Position numbers and translations under genes: made by a program. From Corynebacterium minutissimum (GTDB taxonomy: Bacteria; Actinomycetota; Actinomycetes; Mycobacteriales; Mycobacteriaceae), in NCBI RefSeq assembly GCF_016889765.1, contig NZ_CP069533.1:1-64000 (forward strand): 64,000 nucleotides of DNA, written 5' to 3'. The notes beneath the pieces are model-generated. The model searched no databases and was not told where the DNA came from. It was given only the letters and a program-made list of their open reading frames with translations. This document shows positions 43,311-51,984 of the stretch, piece by piece (within the stretch, counting starts at the first letter, position 1; every line of letters begins with the position of its first letter).

Positions 43311-44603
43311 CTAACGGCGCCCGCCGCGGTGGCGATGTGTTGCCACAACGTGGACCGCGTCCAACATGCCTAAGGTAAGCAACGCCTCACGTAATGCAAA
43401 CTGGAAGGTCCACAGACGGCGGAACACGTGGTCAAAGCCAGCGGCCGCTGCCTCACGTAGGCGGCCATCGAAGAAACTGCGCTGATAGCGCACGGTTTCC
43501 AGATAGTGCGTACCCACGTGGGTTTGCGCAACGATGCGCAGGTTAGAGCGCTTATCAAAAAGTTGGTAGGTTTCCTCTAGCGTCGGATAATCCAAGCCTG
43601 GCCAGATATAGGCGCGCATGACCTGCACTGCTGAACGCGCAGACGGGGTCATCTTAGTGGTTGCGAACAAGGAGAATAAGCCCACGCGGCCGCCATTGAT
43701 AAGAGAACGATCAAGCACCTGCACAAAGCGGCGGCGCTCCCGCGGTGAAAGCGTCTCTAATTTCTCCACGCTCACGATGGCGTCATACCTACCACGCCAC
43801 TGTTTCGGATCCGGCAGCGCGGTATCGATTGCTTGCACATGCACCGAATCGGCAGCGCCTTCGAGGAGAAGCTGTTCGTCGAAAAGCGCACGCTGATCCT
43901 CATCTCCCGTAAGAACATCCACCGTCGCACGGCGAGCCACTGCCTGCACCGCCACCTGCAAACCCGTAGCAGGATAAACCAGCAGGTGGGTACCGGCACC
44001 CGTATGGGTAGCGTCAAGGAGCCATTGCGCAGCCCGGCGCTGCGCATCTCCCAGATCCTCACGGTCGGTTGAAGTAGGTTCGCTCACCGTCGTCACATCG
44101 ACAAAATGCTCCTTCGGTTCCTTGCGGCCCGCATGAGCGCTATAGCTACGCACCGCTTCGCGCACTGTCGTTGGCACACCGCTAGCAAAAATGCCTCCCG
44201 AGTGGCTCAAAGAATCCCCGGCATAAAGCTTCACCACATCCAGCGGCAACTCCCCCGGCGTGGACTCTTCCACCGCCACATCCTTCGCTTTCGGGCGGTA
44301 GCCCACTCCCAGCAGGCGCAGCAGCACCTTGACCAAGCGATCAGAATCAGGGGTGGTCCACTCACCCGCCATATAGGACTCTGCGAGGCCGAGCCAGCCG
44401 GAATCGGCGATGCGGGAGAAGAGGGCGTCGTGAAGCACTGCAATATCGGGGTCGTTTCCTTCTAAGTCCACCCCTGCCTTGGCACAGGCCTGCGCAAACT
44501 CCGCTTCCGCACGCCCAGCAGTAAAACGCAGCAGACGCGAGGACGGTACCGAGGCCACGCCCGGCCACGCCTCAGCATCAATCGAAGCCAAGTGGGAATA
44601 CAC
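43311..44603 (-). CDS. Cyclopropane-fatty-acid-synthase-like protein with degraded SAM motif
   Basis: The protein of about 430 residues has the C-terminal half of the CFA synthase/mycolic acid methyltransferase family. YIWPGLDYPTLEETYQLFDK, THVGTHYLETVRYQRSFF and the N-terminal LAESYMAGEW are recognisable. The glycine-rich SAM motif (normally DxGxGxG) is replaced by LVYPATGLQVAV, and the usual VEMIEH reads VEKLETL. It may therefore be a corynebacterial variant or a pseudoenzyme. I chose GTG 44603 because GAGGAGG lies 11 nt upstream; the frame extends to 44663. Confidence 0.75.
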   Translation of the reverse strand: MYSHLASIDAEAWPGVASVPSSRLLRFTAGRAEAEFAQACAKAGVDLEGNDPDIAVLHDALFSRIADSGWLGLAESYMAGEWTTPDSDRLVKVLLRLLGVGYRPKAKDVAVEESTPGELPLDVVKLYAGDSLSHSGGIFASGVPTTVREAVRSYSAHAGRKEPKEHFVDVTTVSEPTSTDREDLGDAQRRAAQWLLDATHTGAGTHLLVYPATGLQVAVQAVARRATVDVLTGDEDQRALFDEQLLLEGAADSVHVQAIDTALPDPKQWRGRYDAIVSVEKLETLSPRERRRFVQVLDRSLINGGRVGLFSLFATTKMTPSARSAVQVMRAYIWPGLDYPTLEETYQLFDKRSNLRIVAQTHVGTHYLETVRYQRSFFDGRLREAAAAGFDHVFRRLWTFQFALREALLTLGMLDAVHVVATHRHRGGRR

Positions 44604-44787
44604 GCTTAAGCCCGCCTCCTCATCGCACACATGTCCCGATAAGAATAAAGCGCCCCCGCCCACAAGGGGTGGAGGCGCGGCCCAAAAAGCCAGTTAATCC
44701 CCCAAATAGTATGCATGTACGGCTAGAAGGGTTTAGACTAGCTCGCGTAAAAATTTCTAGCTTTCTTCAGGAAGGTACACAATCGCT

Positions 44788-46131
44788 ATGGCGCACACTC
44801 CCCACCGTCCAGCTAACGGCCGCCACCACGTCGTTGTTATCGGTGCAGGCTTCGGAGGCATCAATGCCGTGAAGAAGCTCAAGGACGCAGACGTTGAGAT
44901 CACCCTCATCGACAAGAAGAACCACCACCTCTTCCAGCCGATGCTCTACCAAGTAGCCACCGGTGTTATCTCCGCCGGTGAGATCGCTCCGTCCACGCGC
45001 CAGATTTTGCGCAACCAGGACAATGCTCACTTCATCAACGGTGAGGTCACTGACATCAACATCAAGGACCAGACCGTTACCGCTGAACTCGACGGCGCAA
45101 CCCGCACCTACGAGTACGATTCCCTCATCGTCGCCGCCGGTGCTGGTCAGTCCTACTTCGGAAACGACCACTTTGCCCAGTACGCACCGGGCATGAAGAC
45201 GCTGGATGATGCCCTTGAGATTCGCTCCCGCATCATTTCTGCTTTTGAGAAGGCAGAGCTGGAAGAAGATCCTGCCAAGCGTGAGAAGCTGCTCACCTTC
45301 GTCATCGTGGGTGCTGGCCCGACCGGTGTGGAGCTCACCGGCCAGATTGCTGAGTTGGCACAGCGTACCTTCGCCGGGGCTTACTCCAACTTCGGTTCCA
45401 CCTCTGCCAAGATTTACCTGCTCGATGGTGCCCCGCAGGTTCTGCCTCCGTTTGGCAAGCGCCTCGGCCGCAAGGCACAGCGCGTTCTGGAGAAGCTGGG
45501 CGTCGACGTCCGCCTCAACGCCATGGTGACCGACGTGACCGAGGATGCCGTGACCTACAAGAACATGAAGACCGAGGAAGAGGTCACGATCGAGGCCGCC
45601 ACCAAGATCTGGTCCGCCGGTGTAGCTGCTTCCCCGCTGGGCAAGCTCATCGCAGACCAGGCTGGTGTGGAAGCTGACCGTGCTGGCCGTGTTGCCGTTA
45701 ACGAGGACCTCACCGTCGGCGAGTACAAGAACGTCTACATCGTTGGTGACATGATCTCCCTCAACCGCCTGCCGGGTGTAGCTCAGGTGGCCATCCAGGG
45801 TGGTAACCACGTGGGCAAGCTCATCGAGGCCAAGATCGATGAGGAGTCCACCGCGAACGAGTCCGAGGCTTTCGACTACTTCGACAAGGGCTCCATGGCA
45901 GTTATTTCCCGCTTCAACGCTGTGGTCAAGCTGGGCAAGACCGAGTTCACTGGTTTCCCGGCGTGGCTGTCGTGGCTGGGCCTGCACATCTCCTACATCG
46001 TGGGCTTCCGCAGCCGTGTGCTCGTGGCCCTGCACTGGCTGCTCAACGCTGTATCGCGTGACCGCGGCAACCTGGAGATTACCCAGCAGCAGCGCGTTGC
46101 CCGCAATGTGATTGACCGCGACCTTCACTAA
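44788..46131 (+). CDS. ndh: Type II NADH:menaquinone dehydrogenase Ndh
   Basis: The 447-residue flavoprotein oxidises NADH without pumping protons and feeds electrons to menaquinone. The FAD-binding motif GAGFGG is at residues 19-24, the NADH-binding motif GAGPTG is near residue 175, and the second FAD segment reads VYIVGDM. A C-terminal amphipathic stretch (LSWLGLHISYIVGFRSRVLVALHW) anchors it to the membrane. AGGAAGG precedes ATG 44788. It is monocistronic, with a strong terminator after it. Confidence 0.95.
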   Translation: MAHTPHRPANGRHHVVVIGAGFGGINAVKKLKDADVEITLIDKKNHHLFQPMLYQVATGVISAGEIAPSTRQILRNQDNAHFINGEVTDINIKDQTVTAELDGATRTYEYDSLIVAAGAGQSYFGNDHFAQYAPGMKTLDDALEIRSRIISAFEKAELEEDPAKREKLLTFVIVGAGPTGVELTGQIAELAQRTFAGAYSNFGSTSAKIYLLDGAPQVLPPFGKRLGRKAQRVLEKLGVDVRLNAMVTDVTEDAVTYKNMKTEEEVTIEAATKIWSAGVAASPLGKLIADQAGVEADRAGRVAVNEDLTVGEYKNVYIVGDMISLNRLPGVAQVAIQGGNHVGKLIEAKIDEESTANESEAFDYFDKGSMAVISRFNAVVKLGKTEFTGFPAWLSWLGLHISYIVGFRSRVLVALHWLLNAVSRDRGNLEITQQQRVARNVIDRDLH

Positions 46132-46149
46132 AGAACGTCGCGTCACCGT

Positions 46150-46180
46150 GGGGAGAGGAGATAATCCTCTCCCCTTTTTT
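46150..46180 (+). terminator. Rho-independent terminator after ndh
   Basis: A perfect 10 bp stem, GGGGAGAGGA with TCCTCTCCCC, around a GATAA loop is followed by six T residues. This is the clearest terminator in the window. Confidence 0.95.
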
Positions 46181-46235
46181 CATTCCCAGATACGGTGGAG
46201 AGTGCACCCAGTTCCCAGCCTGAAGGAGAGCCACC

Positions 46236-47057
46236 ATGCCCCTGCCCCGCGTCCTAAGCATCGCCGGTACTGATCCCACAGGTGGCGCAGGTATTCATGC
46301 AGATCTAAAATCCTTCGAAGCTGCCGGGGCGTACGGAATGGCCGTGGTGACAGCGCTGGTAGCGCAGAACACGCAGGGCGTGCGCAGTATCCACATCCCT
46401 CCGGTCAATTTCCTTCAGGAACAGTTGGATTGTGTGAAAGACGATGTGCTTATCGACGCCATCAAGATCGGCATGCTCGGCTCCGTCGCCATCACCGAAA
46501 CGGTCAGCGAGTTCGTGTCCTCATTGCCGGATGGGGTTCCGGTGGTGTGCGACCCAGTCATGATTGCCTCTAGTGGGGATCGGCTCTTGGAGCCAGCGGC
46601 AGAACGCGCGATACAAGAGCTCGCGCGTCGAGCCACCGTCGTCACACCAAACCTGCCAGAACTTGCAGTGCTTGCAGACGTGGAGGAACCGCGCACGCTG
46701 GAAGAGGCGATTGCGGTGGCGAGCGAGTGGGCGGCCACCAATGGCACGTGGGTCGTGGTCAAAGGAGGTCACCTCAACGGCAAGCACGCCGATAACGCCA
46801 CGGTAAGCCCCGATGGCCACGTCACCCGCGTGCCCTGCCCCCGCGTGGAGACGAAGAACACGCACGGCACCGGCTGCTCCCTTTCTTCAGCACTTGCCGC
46901 GCGCTTAGCTGCCGGCGATACGCTTGACGCCGCCCTTCAGTGGGCCACTGAGTGGATTCACGAGGCTATCGCGCATGCAGACGAGCTTCACGTTGGCAAG
47001 GGCCACGGCCCTATCGACCATGGACACCGCATGCGCCGCCTCGCTTTATCCGAGTAA
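46236..47057 (+). CDS. thiD: Hydroxymethylpyrimidine/phosphomethylpyrimidine kinase ThiD
   Basis: The 273-residue kinase phosphorylates hydroxymethylpyrimidine twice for thiamine synthesis. SIAGTDPTGGAGIHADLK near the N-terminus and KNTHGTGCSLSSALAA near residue 207 (anion hole and catalytic base region) are diagnostic. AAGGAG precedes ATG 46236. No TPP riboswitch fits in the short leader after the ndh terminator. The last 12 bp overlap the convergent methyltransferase gene. Confidence 0.93.
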   Translation: MPLPRVLSIAGTDPTGGAGIHADLKSFEAAGAYGMAVVTALVAQNTQGVRSIHIPPVNFLQEQLDCVKDDVLIDAIKIGMLGSVAITETVSEFVSSLPDGVPVVCDPVMIASSGDRLLEPAAERAIQELARRATVVTPNLPELAVLADVEEPRTLEEAIAVASEWAATNGTWVVVKGGHLNGKHADNATVSPDGHVTRVPCPRVETKNTHGTGCSLSSALAARLAAGDTLDAALQWATEWIHEAIAHADELHVGKGHGPIDHGHRMRRLALSE

Positions 47058-47648
47058 GTCCGCGCCGGGGCGAGTCAGTACCGCGACGAGAAACGTCGAG
47101 TTGTCCTTGAACACCTTCATGTCCCATGAGGAGAAGGTGAAATCCACGCGGTAACCAACCGCTCCGGCCAGGGCGAGAAACTCCTCAAAGCCCCAGCCGC
47201 GGCCTTCACCAAAGCCGACGACGAAACGCCCGCCTGGGCGAAGAGCGTCGAAGACGTTGCGCAGGGCAGCGTCCCTACCTTCAGGGTCAATGAACGTCAT
47301 GACATTGCCCGCTGCCACGGCGATGTCAAAATTATCCTCTGGGATGTCATCTTCGGAGAGATCCCCCACCTCCCAGCGTGCCTCCGGATAGTCGTGTTCG
47401 GCATGCTCGATAAGAACTGGATCGACGTCCACGCCCACGACAGTGTGTCCACGTTTAGCCAGCTCACCGCCGAGGCGCCCAGAGCCACAGCCCGCATCAA
47501 GGACGCGGGAGTTTCGCTCCACCATGGCATCGATTAGCCGGGCTTCGCCGTCGATATCCTTACCCTGGGCTCGAAGCGTCTTCCATTTCCGCGCAAAATT
47601 GTGGGAATGGGCCGGGTTAGCTGCGGTAACTTCTTTCCAGGTAGGCAT
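47046..47648 (-). CDS. Class I SAM-dependent methyltransferase
   Basis: The 200-residue protein has the methyltransferase fold with motif I VLDAGCGSGRLGGELAKRG, VVGVDVDPVLIEHA and DIAVAAGNVMTFID. The substrate is unknown. ATG 47648 lies 7 nt after a perfect TATAAT box, so it is preferred over an in-frame start at 47672. It converges on thiD and diverges from corA. Confidence 0.85.
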   Translation of the reverse strand: MPTWKEVTAANPAHSHNFARKWKTLRAQGKDIDGEARLIDAMVERNSRVLDAGCGSGRLGGELAKRGHTVVGVDVDPVLIEHAEHDYPEARWEVGDLSEDDIPEDNFDIAVAAGNVMTFIDPEGRDAALRNVFDALRPGGRFVVGFGEGRGWGFEEFLALAGAVGYRVDFTFSSWDMKVFKDNSTFLVAVLTRPGADLLG

Positions 47649-47655
47649 AAAAGCA

Positions 47656-47661
47656 ATTATA
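47656..47661 (-). promoter_or_regulatory. -10 box TATAAT of the methyltransferase gene
   Basis: A consensus TATAAT on the minus strand ends 7 nt before ATG 47648. Confidence 0.65.
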
Positions 47662-47756
47662 TGCCCTTTCACGGTGTAAGCTTTAGCCGCTCAGATAAAA
47701 CTCGCCGGGGGAAGCTTGCCTCCCGGGCTCACATCACGCGAAGGAGGCTGTCACCG

Positions 47757-48830
47757 ATGCCGAACGTACCGTCGCCATTTAGGCCACGTAAAAAGAGTGC
47801 TCCTCCCAGTTCCTCCGCTTCCTTCTCCGTGCCAGCCGAGCGCGCCATCGAGCATTGCCGCGTTTTCGTCGACGGTGAGGCCCTGCCCGGTGAGTACACC
47901 CCGCACAGCGCCCTGCAGACCGTCGAGGAGTATGGGCGTGGCTTCGTGTGGGTCGGCCTGCACGAACCGCTGGAGTCCCAGATGACCAAGGTGGCCTCCG
48001 AGTTTCGCATTCACGAGCTCATCGTGGAAGACGTCGTCCAAGCTCACCAGCGCCCGAAGCTGGAGCGCTATGACGACCAGCTCTTCGTCGTCGCGCGTTC
48101 CGTGAACTACCGTGACCACGACGAGGTGACTGATAAGCGCCAAATCATTTCCACCGGTGAGGTGCAGATGATTATTGGTGATACCTTCATCATCACCGTG
48201 CGCCACTCGGCCAAGCTTCCCAACTTGGCCTACGTGGTGCAGGATGAACAGGACCTCGTGGAACAGGGGCCGGTGGCCATGGCCTGGAAGATTCTGGACA
48301 TGATGGTGGACCGCTACTCCGAAATTTGCCGTCTCATCGCCATTGAGGTCGACGAGCTCGAGGAGGAAGTCTTTACGCCCAACTCATTGCCCAACATTGA
48401 CCGTATCTACATGTTTAAGCGCGAGATTCTCGAGATGAAGCACGCCATCGACCCGCTCTCGCCAGCACTGCGCGCGATGAACTCCGACCACAAGGATCTT
48501 ATTTCCAAGACGATCCGTTCCTATCTCCGTGACGTTAACGACCATGAGCTGGTGGTCAAAGACCAGGTAGCGGGCTTTGATGAGCGCTTAACCTCGCTTA
48601 TCGACGCCTCCGTGGCCAAAGTCACCATGCAGCAGAACTCTGACATGCGCACTATCTCCGCGGTGGTCGGCATGTGGGCAGCTCCCACGCTCGTCGCTGG
48701 TATCTATGGCATGAACTTCGATGTCATGCCCGAGCTCCATTTCGCGTGGGGCTACTTCGGCGCACTGGGACTCATGGTGTTAGTGGTCGCGGCCATGTGG
48801 TGGTGGTTCCGGCGCAACCACTGGCTGTAG
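47757..48830 (+). CDS. corA: CorA-type magnesium/cobalt channel
   Basis: The 357-residue protein has a large cytoplasmic N-terminal domain and two C-terminal membrane helices. The selectivity motif YGMNF follows the first helix (GMWAAPTLVAGIYGMNF), as in CorA pentamers. AAGGAGG precedes ATG 47757. It ends 10 bp before the convergent thioesterase gene. Confidence 0.94.
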   Translation: MPNVPSPFRPRKKSAPPSSSASFSVPAERAIEHCRVFVDGEALPGEYTPHSALQTVEEYGRGFVWVGLHEPLESQMTKVASEFRIHELIVEDVVQAHQRPKLERYDDQLFVVARSVNYRDHDEVTDKRQIISTGEVQMIIGDTFIITVRHSAKLPNLAYVVQDEQDLVEQGPVAMAWKILDMMVDRYSEICRLIAIEVDELEEEVFTPNSLPNIDRIYMFKREILEMKHAIDPLSPALRAMNSDHKDLISKTIRSYLRDVNDHELVVKDQVAGFDERLTSLIDASVAKVTMQQNSDMRTISAVVGMWAAPTLVAGIYGMNFDVMPELHFAWGYFGALGLMVLVVAAMWWWFRRNHWL

Positions 48831-48840
48831 CGTTTGCCGC

Positions 48841-49287
48841 TTATTGCACCACCATCGTTCGCAGCGTGGAGGCAGCCAGCAGCACATCACCCTGGCTAAT
48901 CTTGACCTCCCACAGCTGTGTGCGGCGGCCCTTGTAGAGCGGCGTGGCGACAGCCGAGACGATTCCTTCTGACACGGGCTTGAGGAAATCTGTGTTGTTG
49001 TTGACACCGACGACCGGCTTGCCTGCCGCAATGAGGCTGCCGACGGATGCTGTGGACTCCGTAATTGTGCAGTACAAGCCACCATTAGCCACTCCCCACG
49101 GCTGGTGGTGGTCCGGAACGACCTCGACCTCAGAGCGGATTTCATCGCCGGAAATGTACGTATAACGTAGACCGATTAGTCCTGCTAGGCCCTGCGGGTT
49201 GGAGTTAATGAGGTCGAGCTCTTCCTCGTTAAGCGGGCGATTCTGCGCCGCGCCGAGGAGCTTTACAAAGATTTCAGCGTGTTCCAT
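48841..49287 (-). CDS. PaaI family hotdog thioesterase
   Basis: The 148-residue protein is a hotdog-fold thioesterase. HHQPWGVANGGLYCTITESTAS holds the conserved substrate-binding and catalytic segment. It probably hydrolyses an acyl- or aryl-CoA, but the natural substrate is unknown. ATG 49287 lies 8 nt after TACTCT. Only 43 bp separate its start codon from that of the divergent gnd gene, so the two promoters overlap. Confidence 0.9.
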   Translation of the reverse strand: MEHAEIFVKLLGAAQNRPLNEEELDLINSNPQGLAGLIGLRYTYISGDEIRSEVEVVPDHHQPWGVANGGLYCTITESTASVGSLIAAGKPVVGVNNNTDFLKPVSEGIVSAVATPLYKGRRTQLWEVKISQGDVLLAASTLRTMVVQ

Positions 49288-49295
49288 GCCACACC

Positions 49296-49301
49296 AGAGT
49301 A
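49296..49301 (-). promoter_or_regulatory. -10 box of the thioesterase gene (TACTCT)
   Basis: The minus strand TACTCT ends 8 nt before ATG 49287 and faces the gnd promoter 16 bp away. Confidence 0.5.
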
Positions 49302-49317
49302 GTCGATTTTGGTGACG

Positions 49318-49323
49318 TAAGAT
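49318..49323 (+). promoter_or_regulatory. -10 box of gnd (TAAGAT)
   Basis: TAAGAT ends 7 nt before ATG 49331. This rejects the in-frame ATG at 49322, which overlaps the box. Confidence 0.6.
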
Positions 49324-49330
49324 GGTCAAC

Positions 49331-50788
49331 ATGACTCAAACTGCTGGAAAGACAGATCTTGCTCAGATTGGTGTCGTGGGTTTGGCCGTGATGGGCTCCA
49401 ACCTGGCACGCAACTTTGCCCGCAATGGCAACACGGTAGCGGTGTATAACCGCAGCCCAGAGAAGACCCGAGCGCTTATCGAAAACCACGGCGACGAGGG
49501 AAACTTTATCCCGTCCGAATCCATTGAGGATTTCGTTACCTCGCTAGAGCGTCCGCGTAAGGCCATCATCATGGTGCAGGCCGGCACGGCGACTGACGCC
49601 GTCATCTCTCAGCTGACTGAGGCTATGGATGAAGGCGACATCATCATCGACGGTGGAAACGCACTGTTTACTGACACGATCCGTCGCGAGAAGGAAGTCG
49701 CTGACAAGGGCCGTCACTTTGTAGGCGCGGGTATCTCCGGTGGTGAAGAGGGTGCCCTCAACGGTCCCTCCATCATGCCGGGTGGTCCCGCCGAGTCGTG
49801 GGAGACGCTTGGCCCCATCCTCGAATCCATCGCAGCAAACGTCGACGGCACGCCGTGCGTAACTCACATCGGCCCCGATGGTGCTGGCCACTTTGTCAAG
49901 ATGGTGCACAACGGCATTGAGTACGCCGATATGCAGGTCATTGGAGAGGCCTACCAGCTGCTGCGTTACGGCGCAGGCATGGAACCTGCGGAGATCGCAG
50001 AGACCTTTAAGGAATGGAACTCCGGTGACTTGGATTCCTACCTCATTGAGATCACCGCCGAGGTCCTAGCACAGAAGGATCCGGAGACGGGTGCCCCGCT
50101 GGTCGACGTCATCGTGGACGCCGCCGGTCAAAAGGGCACCGGCCGCTGGACCGCCATCAATGGCCTCGAGCTCGGTGTGCCCATTACCGGCATTGCTGAG
50201 TCTGTCTTTGCCCGCGCCTTGTCCTCCTCCACTGCACAGCGTTCGGCTGCACAGGAGGGCCAGCTGCCATCCGGCACTATCAAGGAACTAGACGTGGATA
50301 AGGCCGAATTCATCGAGGATGTGCGCCGCGCACTATATGCTGCCAAGCTCATCGCTTACTCCCAAGGCTTTGATGAAATCAAGGCTGGCTCTGAAGAATT
50401 CGGCTGGGACGTCGATCCGCGTGATCTGGCCACCATCTGGCGCGGTGGCTGCATCATTCGCGCCAAGTTCCTCGACCGCATTCGCGAGGCCTACGACAAG
50501 AACGCTGACCTCCCAGCTCTCATTTTGGATCCCTACTTCAAGGCTGAACTGGAGGACCTTATCGATCCGTGGCGTCGAGTCGTTGTCGCCGCCACTCAGC
50601 TCGGCCTTCCGGCTCCAGTCTTCGCTTCCTCCCTGTCCTACTATGACAGCCTTCGTGCTGAGCGCCTGCCGGCTGCTTTGATTCAGGGTCAGCGTGACTT
50701 CTTTGGTGCCCACACCTTCAAGCGCGTGGACCGCGAAGGCACCTTCCACATCGAGTGGTCAGGGGATCGCTCCCTCACCGAGTACTAA
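49331..50788 (+). CDS. gnd: 6-phosphogluconate dehydrogenase (decarboxylating)
   Basis: The 485-residue enzyme converts 6-phosphogluconate to ribulose-5-phosphate with NADP in the pentose phosphate pathway. VVGLAVMGSNLARN is the nucleotide-binding loop, GISGGEEGALNGPSIMPGG the substrate-binding segment, and KMVHNGIEYADMQ holds the catalytic Lys. The length fits the long-chain class. A leaderless start at 49331 is supported by the -10 box. A hairpin terminator follows. Confidence 0.96.
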   Translation: MTQTAGKTDLAQIGVVGLAVMGSNLARNFARNGNTVAVYNRSPEKTRALIENHGDEGNFIPSESIEDFVTSLERPRKAIIMVQAGTATDAVISQLTEAMDEGDIIIDGGNALFTDTIRREKEVADKGRHFVGAGISGGEEGALNGPSIMPGGPAESWETLGPILESIAANVDGTPCVTHIGPDGAGHFVKMVHNGIEYADMQVIGEAYQLLRYGAGMEPAEIAETFKEWNSGDLDSYLIEITAEVLAQKDPETGAPLVDVIVDAAGQKGTGRWTAINGLELGVPITGIAESVFARALSSSTAQRSAAQEGQLPSGTIKELDVDKAEFIEDVRRALYAAKLIAYSQGFDEIKAGSEEFGWDVDPRDLATIWRGGCIIRAKFLDRIREAYDKNADLPALILDPYFKAELEDLIDPWRRVVVAATQLGLPAPVFASSLSYYDSLRAERLPAALIQGQRDFFGAHTFKRVDREGTFHIEWSGDRSLTEY

Positions 50789-50818
50789 TTGCCGAGTACT
50801 AAGCTCAAACGCTGTGGG

Positions 50819-50853
50819 AAAAGGCCTCTCGACGTCATTGCGAGAGGCCTTTG
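50819..50853. terminator. Hairpin terminator between gnd and a convergent gene
   Basis: AAAGGCCTCTCG (50820-50831) and CGAGAGGCCTTT (50841-50852) form a perfect 12 bp stem with a 9 nt loop. T residues at the stem end on both strands suggest bidirectional use. Confidence 0.8.
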
Positions 50854-50891
50854 CGCACTACTGTGTACTGCGCAGCCACTAGCGGCCGACG

Positions 50892-51887
50892 CTATTTTCG
50901 ATCACGCTCTACGATTCCCGCGTCAATAAGTGGTTGGCGCAGAAGGACTTCGCTTGTAGTCGAGATGTATTCGATGGCGGCCGTCTCCCCGGCAAGAACT
51001 TCAGACATGACGTACTCTTTCTCGCCCTCATACGAGTTGTAAATCATAAAGAGCATCGACCCACGAGTTGTTTTCACTTCGTTGGCTGTACCGACGATAT
51101 CGACCGTATCGGCCAGCGACTCGAACTTTTCCTTGTGTTCCCTGCCTGGTTTGGCTGCGGCAGCAATCGCATCCGTGTTTCTGGTGTAGTTAGCCATGAG
51201 TTCACCATCTTCGCCGAAGAAACAGGTGATAGTAGGCACCATGCCACTAGAGAAGAATCCTTGGTCATCGGGTTTGCCGAAGAACGATGCTCCCTGAACA
51301 CATGTGTCGCTCAACCCCGCCAATTCTTCCGGAACAGGTGCCTCCTTCAGGTCTCCATCGCGGATCTTCTCGGCTTCCTCAATGGATAGTGAGTGGTCGA
51401 AGTAGTCGTCCGGCAAGCCTTCTAGCGGTGCAAGCGGTGCGGCTTCTACCTGCGTGGGTTTCTCATCATCAGCGGAGTCTTTTTCAGTTGTATCTGCAGC
51501 GTCATCCGAGGCCAGCACTGTTGATTGCGCAGTCGCCTTCGCTTCAGTTGCTGACTCCGGTGTGGGAGCGGGTCTGCCATCATCCTCGTTGTTGACAAGC
51601 TCCCGAACTAGGAAGAACCCAACGCCAAGAAGAAGGAGCATCGCGATAATGACGGCAAGAAGAATCCATACCGCTGCCGATGAGGACTTCTTCTGCGGCT
51701 CAGCAAAGGCGGGGTCTGCCTGGGCGCCGGCGCCATACGGCCCTGCCTGATGGTTTCCATATGGGGCGCCCTGCTGCATCCCATATTGTTGAGCCCCATT
51801 CGGTCCGGAATGATTGAACTGCTGTGTGGGTTGTTGTGGATTCTGTGGTCCCTGCTGGAAGTGCGAGCCATTGTGGGGTTGCGTCAT
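50892..51887 (-). CDS. Membrane-anchored protein with Pro/Gln-rich N-terminus (paralog A)
   Basis: The 331-residue protein has a cytoplasmic N-terminus rich in Gln, Pro, Gly and Asn (residues 1-66). One membrane helix follows (71-94), then an acidic Ala/Thr-rich linker and an extracytoplasmic domain with two cysteines (DTCVQGASFFG and PTITCFFGEDGE). The domain is clearly related to that of the next gene, 51985-52869. I do not recognise the family. The start is supported by TAATTT 6 nt upstream, so each paralog has its own promoter. Confidence 0.75.
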   Translation of the reverse strand: MTQPHNGSHFQQGPQNPQQPTQQFNHSGPNGAQQYGMQQGAPYGNHQAGPYGAGAQADPAFAEPQKKSSSAAVWILLAVIIAMLLLLGVGFFLVRELVNNEDDGRPAPTPESATEAKATAQSTVLASDDAADTTEKDSADDEKPTQVEAAPLAPLEGLPDDYFDHSLSIEEAEKIRDGDLKEAPVPEELAGLSDTCVQGASFFGKPDDQGFFSSGMVPTITCFFGEDGELMANYTRNTDAIAAAAKPGREHKEKFESLADTVDIVGTANEVKTTRGSMLFMIYNSYEGEKEYVMSEVLAGETAAIEYISTTSEVLLRQPLIDAGIVERDRK

Positions 51888-51893
51888 GGTTGC

Positions 51894-51899
51894 AAATTA
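51894..51899 (-). promoter_or_regulatory. -10 box of paralog A (TAATTT)
   Basis: The minus strand TAATTT ends 6 nt before ATG 51887. Confidence 0.5.
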
Positions 51900-51984
51900 G
51901 CAAAGTCTCGCCGAGTGCTCCCGGGAAACTGACAGGTCATGGGTGCTAATCCCCGCCTGTCATCAGTCATCCACACTGAGACTG

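Noticed and set aside
44767..46146. 459-codon minus-strand reading opposite ndh
   Set aside because: Its leucine/glycine/valine-rich translation is the shadow of a highly biased plus-strand gene; ndh is unmistakable.
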